This document shows positions 31,579-43,372 of a stretch of 64,000 nucleotides of DNA, piece by piece. Position 1 is the stretch's first letter; each line of letters begins with the position of its first letter. This DNA is from Siphonodentalium dalli. Lineage: Eukaryota; Mollusca; Scaphopoda; Gadilida; Siphonodentaliidae. The notes under the pieces are model-generated. The model worked only from the letters and a program-made list of their open reading frames with translations, was not told the DNA's origin and did no database searches. The stretch is taken from positions 162,128,875 to 162,192,874 of the forward strand of contig CP136062.1 of NCBI GenBank assembly GCA_032622095.1, in the 5' to 3' direction. The translations under genes and the position numbers were made by a program.

Positions 31579-31970
31579 CCCTTTACCCAACAGAAGGGCC
31601 CTGTGCCAATGCATTCTCTTATATATGTGAGTCGACCATAGGTCGCCTCGCATATATAAGAGAATGCATTGGCTTAACACATTAAAAATTATAAAATTGT
31701 TAAAGAATGTAAGAAAAAATGGTAAAAAGTGTTAAAAAAAGATTTTTTTTAGGCCAATACATTCTCTTATATATGCGAGGCGACCTATGGTCGACTCGCA
31801 TATATAAGAGAATGCATTGGCACAGGGCATAACTGTAACCATCACAATGTGGTCCATGAGCCGGTTCCAATGATATCCATATTTGTATGGTTTTATTGAG
31901 ACAGACCCAAGATAATTTAGGCTGTTGAAGCTTTATTTGGCCGGTTTTGGCCGGTTTGTTGGGTAAAGGG
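31579..31970. mobile_element. piggyBac-like TTAA MITE, ACCCAACA type
   Basis: TTAA (31575-31578)-CCCTTTACCCAACAGAAG ... TTTGTTGGGTAAAGGG-TTAA (31971-31974), 392 bp. Contains two copies of the TCTCTTATATATGYGAG hairpin (about 31607-31675 and 31752-31820), arranged as a larger palindrome. The terminal repeat differs from the other TTAA elements. Confidence 0.8.
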
Positions 31971-31974
31971 TTAA

Positions 31975-33400
31975 CATGTCATGCATATATAACTAAAGAG
32001 CAGTACATATGTCTATGCAACATCACACTGGTGCAATATGTAAAATATCTTGTCAATGCTGCACATCCTGTTTCTTTCCAAGATGGAAGCTGACGGTGTA
32101 CATTTTCCGCAACAGAGAAGAAATATTAAATCTAAATATTTATTATTCTCCCCTGTGGTCGGTTATTTAGTTTTCATCAAATGCACACACATGACACATT
32201 TCTGTGTTAAGGATTTGGCAATTTTGGGGGAGATTTGCCCTCATTTTTCCTTTTATAGTGGTATAAGGCAGGATGGCACAGCCAGCAGAAGGGCATTCAA
32301 TGAGGGGGACCTTACAAGGTTTGAACAACAAAAATTAATGTTAATGCCAAATTTGAAGTGGACTGGTCAAATTTGGCATTAACATCTATTTTGTTTGGCT
32401 TACTCTTGACAATTACTTTATAATTAAACTTCCATTATAAATTAAACTACCCAAAAGATCGGACCGATTGATTATGACAGACCATTACCCGTGGCGCTTA
32501 TTTTGCATTTTCTAGTAATTATAAAAACAATAGATTGCGAATGAATGATCAGTAATAAATATTGTTGACTGATAAATACTCGAAAATAATGTCTCATCGA
32601 TTATGATGAATAAAAAGAATTACGAATATGTCGCCTCAATTCAAAAATGTTGTTTTGTTTCGTAGGGCATGAGAAAATTGTCAACACATCATTGACCTCC
32701 AATCTCTCAATTTAAACGAGAGGCCGATCACGATCGGCAGATGTTTAACCCATACCTTGGCGATACCGATTAGCTATAACTGATAATTGGTCAAAGATAT
32801 GATCACAGTAATACATATATCAGTACCTAACTTAAAATCAAAAGGTCAAATAATTTGTCTTAAGAAGGGGTTAAAGTAATTGGGGTGGGGGAGGAGTCGT
32901 TTTAAATCTCATAACTCTGTCCCTATTCACACAAGGACCTCTCACTGTGAGATCCAATTGTTTAGCCATTAATAAATTTGACAGATAGGATAAACAATTA
33001 TCCAGCCAGCAGGTTGTTCATCTTTACCTTCATACAACCACCCACCTAGAGCTATGTAACATATGTCATCACTCAATTAATAACAGATTTTGCTTGGAAT
33101 GACATCTATTAAAGGTATTCTCATACTCTGGATATTGGATGTTCACATGTCAATTTATTGATATCATTATATTACATGCAACTATTGCAATAAAATCTTC
33201 ATATTTTCAATACAGGACATCACACCTTATTAATGGAATACAACTAAAACAAATTAGTGTCAATGACAACTTTTTTTTTTTTAATTAAATAATTTTTTTA
33301 TTATTATAAAAGTTTTTTAATATTTGATTATGTTAAATTGAGCGAGGAAATTCAATCTAAAAAAATATGAAAAATCCAAATTTCAAATTTAAAAAAAAGA
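31975..33400. other. Intronic sequence with small repeats
   Basis: 32337-32385 is a hairpin (AATGTTAATGCCAAATTTG and inverse, short loop). 32708-32890 is the partner of the 80-280 repeat. The remainder is AT-rich and unrecognised. Confidence 0.4.
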
Positions 33401-33404
33401 AGAA

Positions 33405-33622
33405 GGGTCATAACTCCTTTAAAATAAATCGGATCAAACCCATATTTTGGGATGAGAAACCTATATATAAAATTTGGTTCCGATCAAATAGAAAATGTTA
33501 GAGTTATCGCATTATACCTAAAGTGTCTGACAGACAGACAGATATAGATGGACGGACAGACGAGTAGTCAATCCGGACATTGACGCTATGTGTACCATAC
33601 TATGGTATAGGTACACATAAAA
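33405..33622. repeat. Dispersed GGGTCATAAC repeat ending in a palindrome
   Basis: GGGTCATAACTCC..CAAACCCATATT..AAAATTTGGTTCCGATCAAAT then ACAGACAGACAG and a terminal GTGTACCATACTATGG/TAGGTACAC palindrome, followed by ATAAAA. A clear example of the family's right end. Confidence 0.55.
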
Positions 33623-34064
33623 AGTTTTATCTCATGCAGAGTTCAGGAAAAATACATCAAACCTGGTGTGCCCCTTTAATTTTTCAATTCACATATGTAA
33701 TCAATTGAAATCAATGTCGAAAAAGCTTTCCATTAATATATAGATAAAACAAACTAGACCTACAGTACTAAAAGTGTTATGAACAATTATTTTGTTCCCA
33801 TAGACTGATACAGAGCTCTCAAGTTTTTAAAACTTTGAAAACCAAAGTTGTCTTCCCATGAAACCAACAAAATTCCAATGGTAATGCTATTAAACAATGA
33901 AACCAGATTATGCCTTTAAGATGAAATTTAAATAACCATGCATATAAAATATAATAGTATAAACATTCCACCTATGATATGGCCAGAGATACTTATAGAG
34001 TATAAAGTATATCTGATACAGCCAATGCATCTCCTAGCAGTTAATTAACTCAATACAAGATAAC

Positions 34065-34190
34065 CAACTTCATGGTATTGTAACTGGATACTAACTCTGT
34101 GTGAGAAGACACAAGAGAGAGACAACTTCATGGTATTGTAACTGGATAATATCTCTGTGTGAGAAGACACAAGAGAGAGACAACTTCATA
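34065..34190. repeat. Tandem duplication, period 58 bp
   Basis: CAACTTCATGGTATTGTAAC begins at 34065 and 34123, and the start of a third unit is at 34181. The two full units differ at a few positions. Confidence 0.7.
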
Positions 34191-34264
34191 GCATCCTGAA
34201 CCTGATTTATTAGATACTATCTAGACACCTGTGTATCTTTGATATATTTTAGCGATGAATAAAA

Positions 34265-34560
34265 TAATCAAAGGGCCATAACTCCAGTAAAAAGTACCGG
34301 ATCAAACCCATATTCGAACTCGATCTGTATTTTGAGTTGAGAAACTCACATACAAAATTTGTTTCCTATCAGTTGAAAAATTGTTGATTTATCGAAGCAT
34401 TCATGAATTCTATGTCAAAGGGCCATAACTCCGTAAAAAAAAAAAGGATCAAACCCATATTCGAACTCGATCTGTATTTGGTGCTGAGAAATTCATATAC
34501 AAAATTTGGTTCCGATCAGATAGAAAATATTTCAGTTATCGCACCATGCGTAAAGTGTCT

Positions 34561-34598
<38 letters not shown>

Positions 34599-34680
34599 GG
34601 ACGGACTAACGACGAGTGGTCAATCCGGGCAACGACACTATGTTTACCATACTATGGTATGGGTAAACATAAAAAGGGCC
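34265..34680. repeat. Dispersed GGGCCATAACTCC repeat, two units, with (ACAG)n
   Basis: Two units start with GGGCCATAACTCC (34273, 34419). The second runs through an (ACAG)n microsatellite (34560-34595) into the terminal palindrome TACCATACTATGGTATGGGTA and ATAAAA. Confidence 0.6.
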
Positions 34681-35570
34681 ATTCTACCATGGCTATGGCC
34701 AAAAAAGTGCAAAAACTTTAAATTTTCAAACTCACATGGCATTTTATATATATAACTTTTGGAAAAGTATAGATTACCCAGATTCTGGAAAGTATTGAAC
34801 CATTACATTATTGACTGATCAGTCAATTAAATATTACGCTGACTACAATTTTGGGTTACAGTTATGTTTAATGTGAGTAAATGAAAGGCATCCTAGTCAT
34901 AGCTCATGAAATTGATACGTTGACAACTAAATCATTGGCTATTCGAAACTTCATGGTAAATACTATTTTAATTTGAAAAAATATAGTTGCATTTGAGGTA
35001 TGAGTATATTAATTGGTAAATCATCACTTTCAGTTGGGGGTCACAAACGTAACAGTTTTAAGAATGGAGTTTTTGTGACAAATGGAGGGCATGTGTCAGA
35101 CTGAATTTGCATATTCTCTGAATACATGTATATAACAAAGTGAAACTATTTATCAAGAAATTTCAGTGTTCTTTAATATCTTGTTGCTAATACAGTGATG
35201 TCTATTTGGTCACACACATAACATTACGTGTGTGACATCCCAAGCAAAGAGTTAATATATGGGACTCATTGAAAATATGCCGAAATGTTTGGATAGGATC
35301 ATCATCAGTTGTAGATTGCTGAATATGTGCCGTACTAATTAAGTGTGTCACATTAAGTTTCAACTCGTTATCTGCGACATTTATGTTTATGCAACTATTT
35401 TTGAGTTACGTGTTGAAATGGTTAAGATATATTTTTCATCAATACATATGATATAATCTTGACAAATCATAAGAAGTAATTTTCACTCTGGTTTCTCTAC
35501 CTCAACTTTCGCAACGGATTAAATAACATTAAGTACATCATGTGCAGCTACACCACGCCCCTCCAAAGTA
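34681..35570. other. Unannotated intronic sequence
   Basis: AT-rich, with no recognisable exon or element boundary. Confidence 0.35.
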
Positions 35571-35698
35571 CAGTAATGCTCTAAATAATCGACTCCTTAA
35601 CCACAGCAGAATTATGGATAAATTATTCAAGATTTAGTCATAAATATGGCTTGGTGCCATTCATTGGAAAGCTCTCACTGTCAGTGAGGGCATTACTG
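35571..35698. mobile_element. CAGTAATGCTC MITE, right arm deleted
   Basis: The left arm is complete to GAAAGCTCTCACTG; the right arm is reduced to GAGGGCATTACTG. Confidence 0.65.
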
Positions 35699-35983
35699 TA
35701 GATGTAGCAAGACTGCAGGGACCAGCCAAGACTTGGGAGATATCCGCTCCCAAAAATGTGCCACTTCTCCCTATATTTTTGACCCAGGGAGAAGTGACTT
35801 CGCTCTCATATACCAGTATGCATATGTCCCAACAGCATATTTAAAGTGTATTTTCAGATTATAATGGTGTTCTTATTCACTATAATGGTTTTATAAATGG
35901 GTTATTGTGTTGCATCATACTTAATATTGGATCATAGAATGGTAGGTTTGAGGTGAAAAATCAACTTCAGCCATTAACAGCTA

Positions 35984-36196
35984 CAGTAATACCCTAATTA
36001 ATCGACTGCTTAACCACAGCAGAATTATGGGTAACTTTTCAGGATTTAGTCGGAAATATGGCTTGTTGCCATTCATCGGAAAGCTCTCCCCGAGAGCTTT
36101 CTGATGAATGGCAACAAGCCATATTTCCGACTAAATCCTGAAAAGTTACCCATAATTCTGCTGTGGTTATGGAGTCGATTACTTAGGGCATTACTG
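35984..36196. mobile_element. CAGTAATACCC hairpin MITE, complete copy
   Basis: Both ends and a nearly perfect hairpin of about 100 bp per arm, TA-flanked. Confidence 0.75.
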
Positions 36197-36306
36197 TACT
36201 TCTCCCTGTCCATGCTTTTCTCCTTAAAAACTAAACAGGGAAAGTGACTTCTCCCAATTTGAAACCTCTAGGCTGGTTCCTGAGCAAGAGTAATCCAGCA
36301 TAATTA

Positions 36307-36426
36307 CAGTAATATGCCCTAAATAATCGACTCCTGAACCACAGCAGAATTATGGGTAACTTTTCAGGATTTAGTCGGAAATATGGCTTGTTGCCATTCA
36401 TCGGAAAGCTCGCAGTGACATTACTG
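36307..36426. mobile_element. CAGTAATATGCCC MITE, right arm deleted
   Basis: The left arm reaches GGAAAGCTCGCAGTG, then directly ACATTACTG. The deletion is like that in the copy at 35571. Confidence 0.65.
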
Positions 36427-36441
36427 TATTATATTATTATT

Positions 36442-36611
36442 ATTATACAATGTTGTGTACAGTATGTGTTTTTCTTGTGCATGTCCAGGTAACAACAAAA
36501 TGTGGTGAAAAGTCATATTGGACATAACATGCAGTGTCGATTCAAATATGACTTTTCACTGCATCCTGGACGAGAAGAAAAACACATACTCAGTACACAA
36601 CATTGTATAAT
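36442..36611. mobile_element. Foldback element, ATTATACAATGTTG ends
   Basis: ATTATACAATGTTGTGTAC..GTATGTGTTTTTCTTGTGC at the left pairs with GAAGAAAAACACATACTCAGT..AACATTGTATAAT at the right (given in parts). An inner palindrome around AAAAGTCATATT/AATATGACTTTT lies in the loop. A further copy of that inner motif is seen at 36880-36935. Confidence 0.65.
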
Positions 36612-37170
36612 GAAACTTTTATTATCCATCTGTATGTTTATAAAAATTTTGGGAATAAAACTTTTGTGGTTATTTTTGGTATTTGTCAGCACTAATGATT
36701 CTCTATAAAAGCCTGTAATGATCATCAGGAAGCATGATTCGGAACAGTAAACACGGAAGTGAAATAAAAAACTCCGAAGTTGATGTGAAGTGAAACCAAA
36801 CCAGAGTACTGTGCACCCTTCACAATTTCAATGATTCATTTGGCAGCAATAGAGTTACTTTGTGATGTCACAGAGTCCAAATAAAAAAATCATATTGGAC
36901 TCGATTGAGTCCAATATGACTTTCAGGAGTCCAATATTAATTTTTCCTATATTATCATATGATAGCTTTTGCCCAATCAGAAATAGTGTTAGTTAAGGGA
37001 TAGATAATAATATTGATTATTGTATTCAATTGCCTGTTACAGCACAGTGTATAATGAATGGATTTGTTCCATTACAATTGTTGTAATAGGCTCCAAGCCA
37101 TCAATGTTACCATGTTACCGTCAATCCACAACAATAACACATATTTTCTGCCAACAGTCATGGTAATTCA

Positions 37171-39289
37171 TATGGCAAGCCGTTTTCACATTTTTGATTT
37201 ATTTAGACTTAAGTCCAAATATTTGGACTTAAGTCCAAATGATTTGGACTTAAGTCCAATTAGTGAATTGATTTGGACTTAATTCATTTGGACTTAAGTC
37301 CAATTCATCTGGTTTAAAACGATAGTCCCCTTCTTTGTAATGGTATATTCCTGCAAGTCTTGATTGACAGTCAAACTCCATACAGTTGCGTCCCTTTTGC
37401 CACGTAGCTTGTTTTCGGCATCATTGAAAATGGTTCAAACCCGAATTGGCATCTTAATAAATGCTAACTGCATGCATGAATGAAGTAACATTAATTCACG
37501 ATTTGATTCAATTGTTATTTGACAACATATAGGCTCGTTTATTGTGTTTACAAGAATTTCTCCCCAGCAAGTGTGTTTTTTTTTGTCAACCATTATTAGT
37601 TGAGAGAATATTTTATGGGTTTCTTTCGTTATGACAGAAGGCAGAACACACGCTATTTTGGAGCCTGCATGTGCAACAGAACCTGTTCAATTAACAAACG
37701 GAGAAAATTGCATGCTGAAACCAGAAATTAGGGTTCAGGCCCCTATCTGTATAGTAGAGACTAAACCTAATTATGAAAGTTTTGTATTCACACGACTGCA
37801 CCGCGAAATAGTCTGCTTTATATTATAATTATATTTCTAAATTGTGCAGGAAAAATATCATAGCATGGTGTGTATTATCTAATAAAATCTTATGATTCGC
37901 GAAAAGTTCTAAATAAAAAAACTGAATTGTACGAGTATATATAGCAGTCATGTGAATTTGGTTGTTTATGAATGAAAGTCTGAACTTGAAGTTGAGCAGT
38001 AGCCACTAGCACTAGTACCGATATCGATTATCGGTAGTGCAAATTCACCAGCTCACGGAAGGAAGAATATCGTATATTTTATAGTAACAAACTTCCAGTT
38101 GCTTAATCAAGTTACAGACTTCACAAACTGAACATTAAACAATTCTATTTGAGTGCTTGTTGGGGCGCATCATTTGATCTTTTAGAAAGAGGTCGCCGCT
38201 GATTGCACAAAAATATGTTGTGTATGTTGATGTTTCTAAGGACGCTGTTCCTAACAACGTAAACCAGCTGGGTGCATTCTAATGATGCTCCATAACGTGG
38301 TTACCATCCAGTGACGTCACTCACAAACTGTTGGAGGTCAGGTTGTGCTCGTATAACGCCATTTGTGTAATCTAAATCGGTCAAGGGGCTGAGAAATGGC
38401 ATGAGTTCCCTATTTGAATCCATCTGGACAGTGACCATTTTTGGATCGGGTGTATGTAAAGAGTGCCTTGGTGGCCACCCTACAATTAACACCCTTTGTT
38501 TGACTTAAATATAAATATTTTCGAATAAGGAATGGAAGTCACATTCGTGCCATGATTGGGGAGGGGAGGGGAGGGTCTCCGAAACTGATGTGATACAAAT
38601 ATGTTTAGCGCTAGTTTCCACCAAATTCATACATACGTTCTTCATCAATGATACGATGAATCAAAGTAATTGGTTCTCAGTCTTAAATAGATAGGCTACG
38701 TACGCCCCTGTAAGTAGGGAAAGGACCATGCATGACCATGTGTCAAAATAAATACATTTATGGCATGTCCAGATATGTCATCTAGTTCCTACTTAGCATT
38801 TTGACTTAAGTCCATATATTTGGACTTAAGTCAAAATAATTGGATTAAGTCCAATTATTTGGACTTAAGTCAATTATTTGGACTTAAGTCCAAATATTCA
38901 TTCAATTCTGACATGTCTGAATTACATGGCCATTATCCCTTAACTCCGCCCTATGAGAAAACCAGACCTGCTTAATATCTGATGGGGTTGTTTCTTATAC
39001 AGTTGAATTGCACTTAAGTGCAAATGAATTGTACTTAAGTCCAAATACCACATAATTGTGAATTCGGCAAGGAATTGGACTTAAGTCCAAATAGATGAAA
39101 ATATCAGTATTTACACTTAAGTGTAATTCATTTGCACTTAAGTACAATTCCTCGCCGAATTCACAATTATGTGGTATTTTGACTTAAGTCCAATTCGCTA
39201 TTTGGACTTAGTTCCAAATATTTGGACTTAAGTCCAATTATTTGGACTTAAGTCCAAATAAATCGAATATGTTAAAACGGCTTGCCATA
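37171..39289. mobile_element. 2.1-kb TIR element with ACTTAAGT palindromes
   Basis: The ends TATGGCAAGCCGTTTT and AAAACGGCTTGCCATA are inverted repeats, flanked by a 6-bp duplication AATTCA (37165-37170, 39290-39295). Just inside each end TTTGGACTTAAGTCCAAAT palindromes are repeated (37205-37310; 38800-38900; 39055-39260), with CACTTAAGTG variants. The middle (37330-38790) has no transposase-like frame. Confidence 0.75.
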
Positions 39290-39545
39290 AATTCATGGCA
39301 ATTTGATATTTATTCTGAAGAATGATGTCAAAATCTCCTATCACTCTAGCCATAATGTTGTTCAACACAAATGATGTCATGAAAAAAGCAGGCCAGTCAG
39401 GGCCAGTGAGAGACGATGAAATGGTTGTCTTAGTTTCCCTTATGTTGACGGCTCTAGATGTAAACATGGGATATGTTTCTCGGCTCTCTGACCAATCAAC
39501 GACGCTGCTTCTTACTAGAGGTGGAACTTGTGCTTGTATACTTAC

Positions 39546-39674
39546 CGGTATTACAACGAGCGTCAGTATATCCAGCTACACAAGCACATGTGAATGCATT
39601 GTTGCCATCAGTGCATGTACCACCGTTAAAACAGGGTGTAGGATCATTCATACTTCCTAAACATTCGTCAACAT
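39546..39674 (-). CDS. EGF-like domain exon with enlarged first loop
   Basis: A 129-nt phase 1-1 exon, donor GTAAG. The 43 residues start DVDECLGSMNDPTPC: ten residues rather than five from the first to the second cysteine position. The other cysteines follow the usual spacing (5, 15, 21, 30, 32, 41). D23 and F28 fill the calcium/hydroxylation consensus (CTDGNNAFTCAC). It lies 250 bp outside the ACTTAAGT element and 70 bp from a TTAA MITE. Confidence 0.9.
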
Positions 39675-39743
39675 CTGCAATCAATAAATGGTTAATGATT
39701 AAGGTATTGAATAGTCCCATTAATAAACATTATTTCCTTTTAA

Positions 39744-39943
39744 CCCTTTCATGACTGGCGCTTCCTGAAATTTTGCGAAAACCCTGTGCCTTGCATTCTC
39801 TTGTATATGCAAGTCTCCCATAGTGAGGCAGTGCATTCTCTTATATATGCAAGGCTCTCTATGGGAGACTCACATATATAAGAGAATGCGTGGGCACATG
39901 ATCTTTAATGCTGCACCAGCAACTCCTCCCGTTTATGAAAGGG
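39744..39943. mobile_element. piggyBac-like TTAA MITE, CATGACTGG type
   Basis: TTAA (39740-39743)-CCCTTTCATGACTGGCG ... CGTTTATGAAAGGG-TTAA (39944-39947), 200 bp. Contains two copies of the CATTCTCTTRTATATGCAAG motif and its inverse. Just upstream, in gene sense, of the EGF exon at 39546. Confidence 0.8.
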
Positions 39944-41572
39944 TTAAATCTCAACCTGCCACCTTCAGTTATGTTAATCTCTCAAGCACATCGGGGAAAA
40001 TAATAACGACATAAAGTATATAAATTCAGATAACATGTGAGTAAGATCAATGTGAGTAGTGTAGTGACTTAGCGACAAAATTTTGTCATATTGGAACGGA
40101 CTGGCCAAAAGTGCCATTTTTTTATATTATGTCAAGTTATGTGTGCTCTTTCAGAAAGTGAACTAGAAACAGGTTTCTGATCAATATTAACCCTTGTTTC
40201 AGTATAAATCCAAGATGGCGGCCAAATTCAATCATTATTTCACCATGACGTTCCAACTGGTATACAATTTAAGGCACATGCATAATAAAGGCGTCATTCC
40301 ATCCGGCATTGTCATATTTTGAAGATATTAGCAATCCAGGCTGACCAAATTTGAAAATTATCACTTTTTTTACCAAAAGCATGAAATTTTGTCATAAAAT
40401 CATTCTCATTTCAATTATTTCGGAATAATAAACAGACAATTTCTCAAAACTGTTTCAGTGCAGATCAAAGGTTAAGATCTTAAAAATTTCAGAAAAGTAT
40501 ACTGCAAACAAAATATACAACATCTAGGACAAATCCGTAACCATATTTTAGACATTTTTGATTATGTTACCCCTCACCCCAAAAATCATGAAATTTGGTT
40601 TTTGTGATAAACATCCGATAGAACATGGTTGAGAATCTATAAAGGGCACTATTCGATCACATTTCTAAATACTGTAATTGCAATTACAGTTATTACACAC
40701 ACAATGACCAAAGTTGAAATTTACAACTTTTTCGACTAAAATATGCAATTTGGTAAGAAAATCCTCGTCATTTCAAATATTTTGGTCCAATAAATGGTCA
40801 TTTACACATAGGATATTTGCGATAGTTCAAAATGTTTGGTCTTAAATGTTTTGGACATATATACTGAAAACAATGAATACATTTTCTGTGGTTAATATGT
40901 AACAACGTTTCAGAAAATTTGGTTTATGTTACACCTCACCCCAAAAATCACGAAAATGTGACTTGGTTGTAAAGATTCAATAAATAATTGTTATGTAACA
41001 ATCTCATTGATAGTATACTGTTTAAATTTACAATTGTATGCCTAATAACAGCTATATTTTATGGTAAAATAACCATCATTTCAAATATTTTCAACCAATA
41101 TATGGGCAATTTCTCAAACATTTCCCAAGATCGTATACCACATGCGGCCTTGAAAGTTTCGAAAATGACTGTCGAATACAACACATTTAAAGGTGTATAC
41201 ATGTCATGTCTTGGTGAAATAGAATAAAATTCTAAAAATCAATTATACCATAAATAATTTGAAGGTTTTGACTTATATAATCTACAAATGTAGCATACAA
41301 GAGGGGGTATATATAGACATGTAGTTCAGATCACAACTTTAATTTGTCTATCAATAATACACATAACATAAAGATGATCTATCTTTGTTTATACTCTGTT
41401 TTTAAATTCACGTTTGTTATGTTGTACCTGTATAACTATAATGTGCACAGTCTTATCATACCAGCAGATATATAGCAACTCATAGATTGTCATGTTATAA
41501 TCACCGGTGACCATGTTGATACATTGAACAAATATTTTAGGCATTATTAATATCACAATTACAACTGCATAA

Positions 41573-42655
41573 TTATGAGCATGGTAAATCAGCTATTGCA
41601 CATTTGCACCTGTTACAAGTTTGGGATTTGCAACAACACTTGATGAGTTCTGAACACGCAGCTGCAGCTTCTGGTAATGTAGTCCACAATGGTTTACATC
41701 CATGATCTTCAACTGTCCATTCCCAGTCATGCGGGCCATGTATTGGAATTGCTATGTCATGACAAGTGTACCACAATACTGCCTGGTATATGGCTCATTT
41801 CATATGCTGTATTAGGGCCCCTTTTGAGCGACAAGTTTTGGAGAATTCTCTTCATATGCCTCGTTATCAGCAACTTTTGACAACCTTTATTATAATTAAT
41901 GGTAATGAAACGTTTGAGTTCTTTGAAAATATATGAGGACGAATCTAGTTGAATAAAAGGTTGATTCGCCTATAGAAGAAATGTACATGTATCTGTGATA
42001 ACGGGATAATATTTCCATGCTATCCAGAAACTTTTTCTGCCCTTTATATGGAAGAACAAAGTGGTATCAAAACCAGATATCAAATGAAAATTGGGTAGTG
42101 ATAACAATTGTCATCGCCCAGAGCGGAAAATGTGCTGTTGTCATGGTACAATGTTTTAGTTTTGCCTGTTCCTAGAGAAACACACGTATCACCACCACTG
42201 TTAGCATCCGTAAACTTTGAAAACAGACCGATGACCATTACATCTGTGTCAACAATCCGAGCACGGATGGTCGTCAGCCCACAAGAAAGCACATGGATAA
42301 TGTGCGGCACAATTCTAATATCAGCTTCCTCCTGACAACAGTTTCTGAAGATTTACTAGGAAAAATTTGCTATTTTGAGAGTTGACGAACATTCTGTCAT
42401 GTTTTACACATTATCATCATGTTCTGACGCATAATTGTTAGCAATACAAAAAGTTCAAGCTTATTGTCAGAATGACGGAGGAAGTCGTTCCATATTTTTT
42501 AAATCTTAGTTTGGCCACCAACTTTTCGTCCAAGACCTATACCACGATTCTCATTAGTGCTGCCTTTTGTGCTGCCTTCAAAATACCTATCCCACACAAC
42601 ACACATGACATTAACACTTCTTAGTTTGTAGAGTAGAAACTTCATTGGTGACTGT
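41573..42655 (-). pseudogene. Broken copy of a cysteine-tailed repetitive gene family (left arm)
   Basis: Read on the minus strand from 42655: VWDRYFEGSTKGSTNENRG then WNDFLRHSDNKLELF (about 42600-42470); RIVDTDVMVIGLFSKF and SLGTGKTKTLYH (about 42265-42130); GRKSFWIAWKYYP (about 42030); EAYEENSPKLVAQKG (about 41850); DWEWTVEDHGCKPLWTTLPEA and CSELIKCCCKSQTCNRCKC (41740-41590). I know this motif order from large multicopy families of uncharacterised proteins in invertebrate and fish genomes that end in a CXC-like cysteine tail. Stops and frameshifts break it. The function is unknown to me; copy number and setting suggest it travels in mobile DNA. Confidence 0.65.
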
Positions 42656-42708
42656 GTAATAATTAAAAGTATCTTGCACGTACTTCCAATATTTTATTTC
42701 TTGTACTA

Positions 42709-43372
42709 GTGTGTTCAAACAACATTTGGGCAGTTCAAAAAACCCGAAATCGCTTCTCTGCTATTCCAAACGATCAAGTGCAGGAACAGGAGAACATCAA
42801 ATTGAAAGGAAATGGAGCGTTGATAGGTTTAACAGAGAGCTCATCAACAATAACGAGATGGCTACAACTCCCCGAACCAGACGTGTTTTTCTCTCATGAG
42901 GGTCGGCTATTTCCCCCGCCTTATCAACGGGAGGTAAATTCAAGGGGACCCAATCTGATTTGCTGGGATGTATCCGGGAAGCAATTGGAGATTTATCGGA
43001 CCCACCTAAAAATGTTCAGTGCAAGATATTTGATGGAGGCGTTCTTGTGGATATGATTGTACCTGCGATATAGTATCTACTTTTAATGATTACGCCCAGT
43101 CACTAATGAAGTTTCTACTCTACAGACTAAGAAGTGTTACTGTCATATATATGTGGTGTGGGACATATGAAACGAGCTGCCTACCAGGTAGGATTGTGGT
43201 ACACTTATGTCATGCCAAGCTGCAGTTGTGTGCTCAGAACTCATTAAGTGTTGTTGCAAATCACAAACTTGTAACAGATGCAAATGTGCAAACGCTGATT
43301 TACCATACACAGAGTTATGTAGATGTAATTGTGTGCTTAAAATATTTGTTCAACGTATAAACACAGGCAGCG
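42709..43372 (+). pseudogene. Broken copy of the same cysteine-tailed family (loop and right arm)
   Basis: On the plus strand: VQKTRNRFSAIPNDQVQEQE, KGNGALIGLTESSSTITRWL (42735-42870); in another frame IFDGGVLVDMIVPAI (about 43030-43075); then FNDYAQSLMKFLLYRLRSV (43083-43140); after an internal deletion, CSELIKCCCKSQTCNRCKC (43228-43285). The first part is the region that precedes the left-arm pseudogene in intact relatives, so the two copies overlap only in the inner arm and tail. Frameshifted and deleted, not functional. Confidence 0.65.

Noticed and set aside
39322-39754. Plus-strand frames over the EGF exon at 39.5 kb
   Set aside because: They are antisense shadows of the EGF exon; splice sites and cysteine spacing are on the minus strand.
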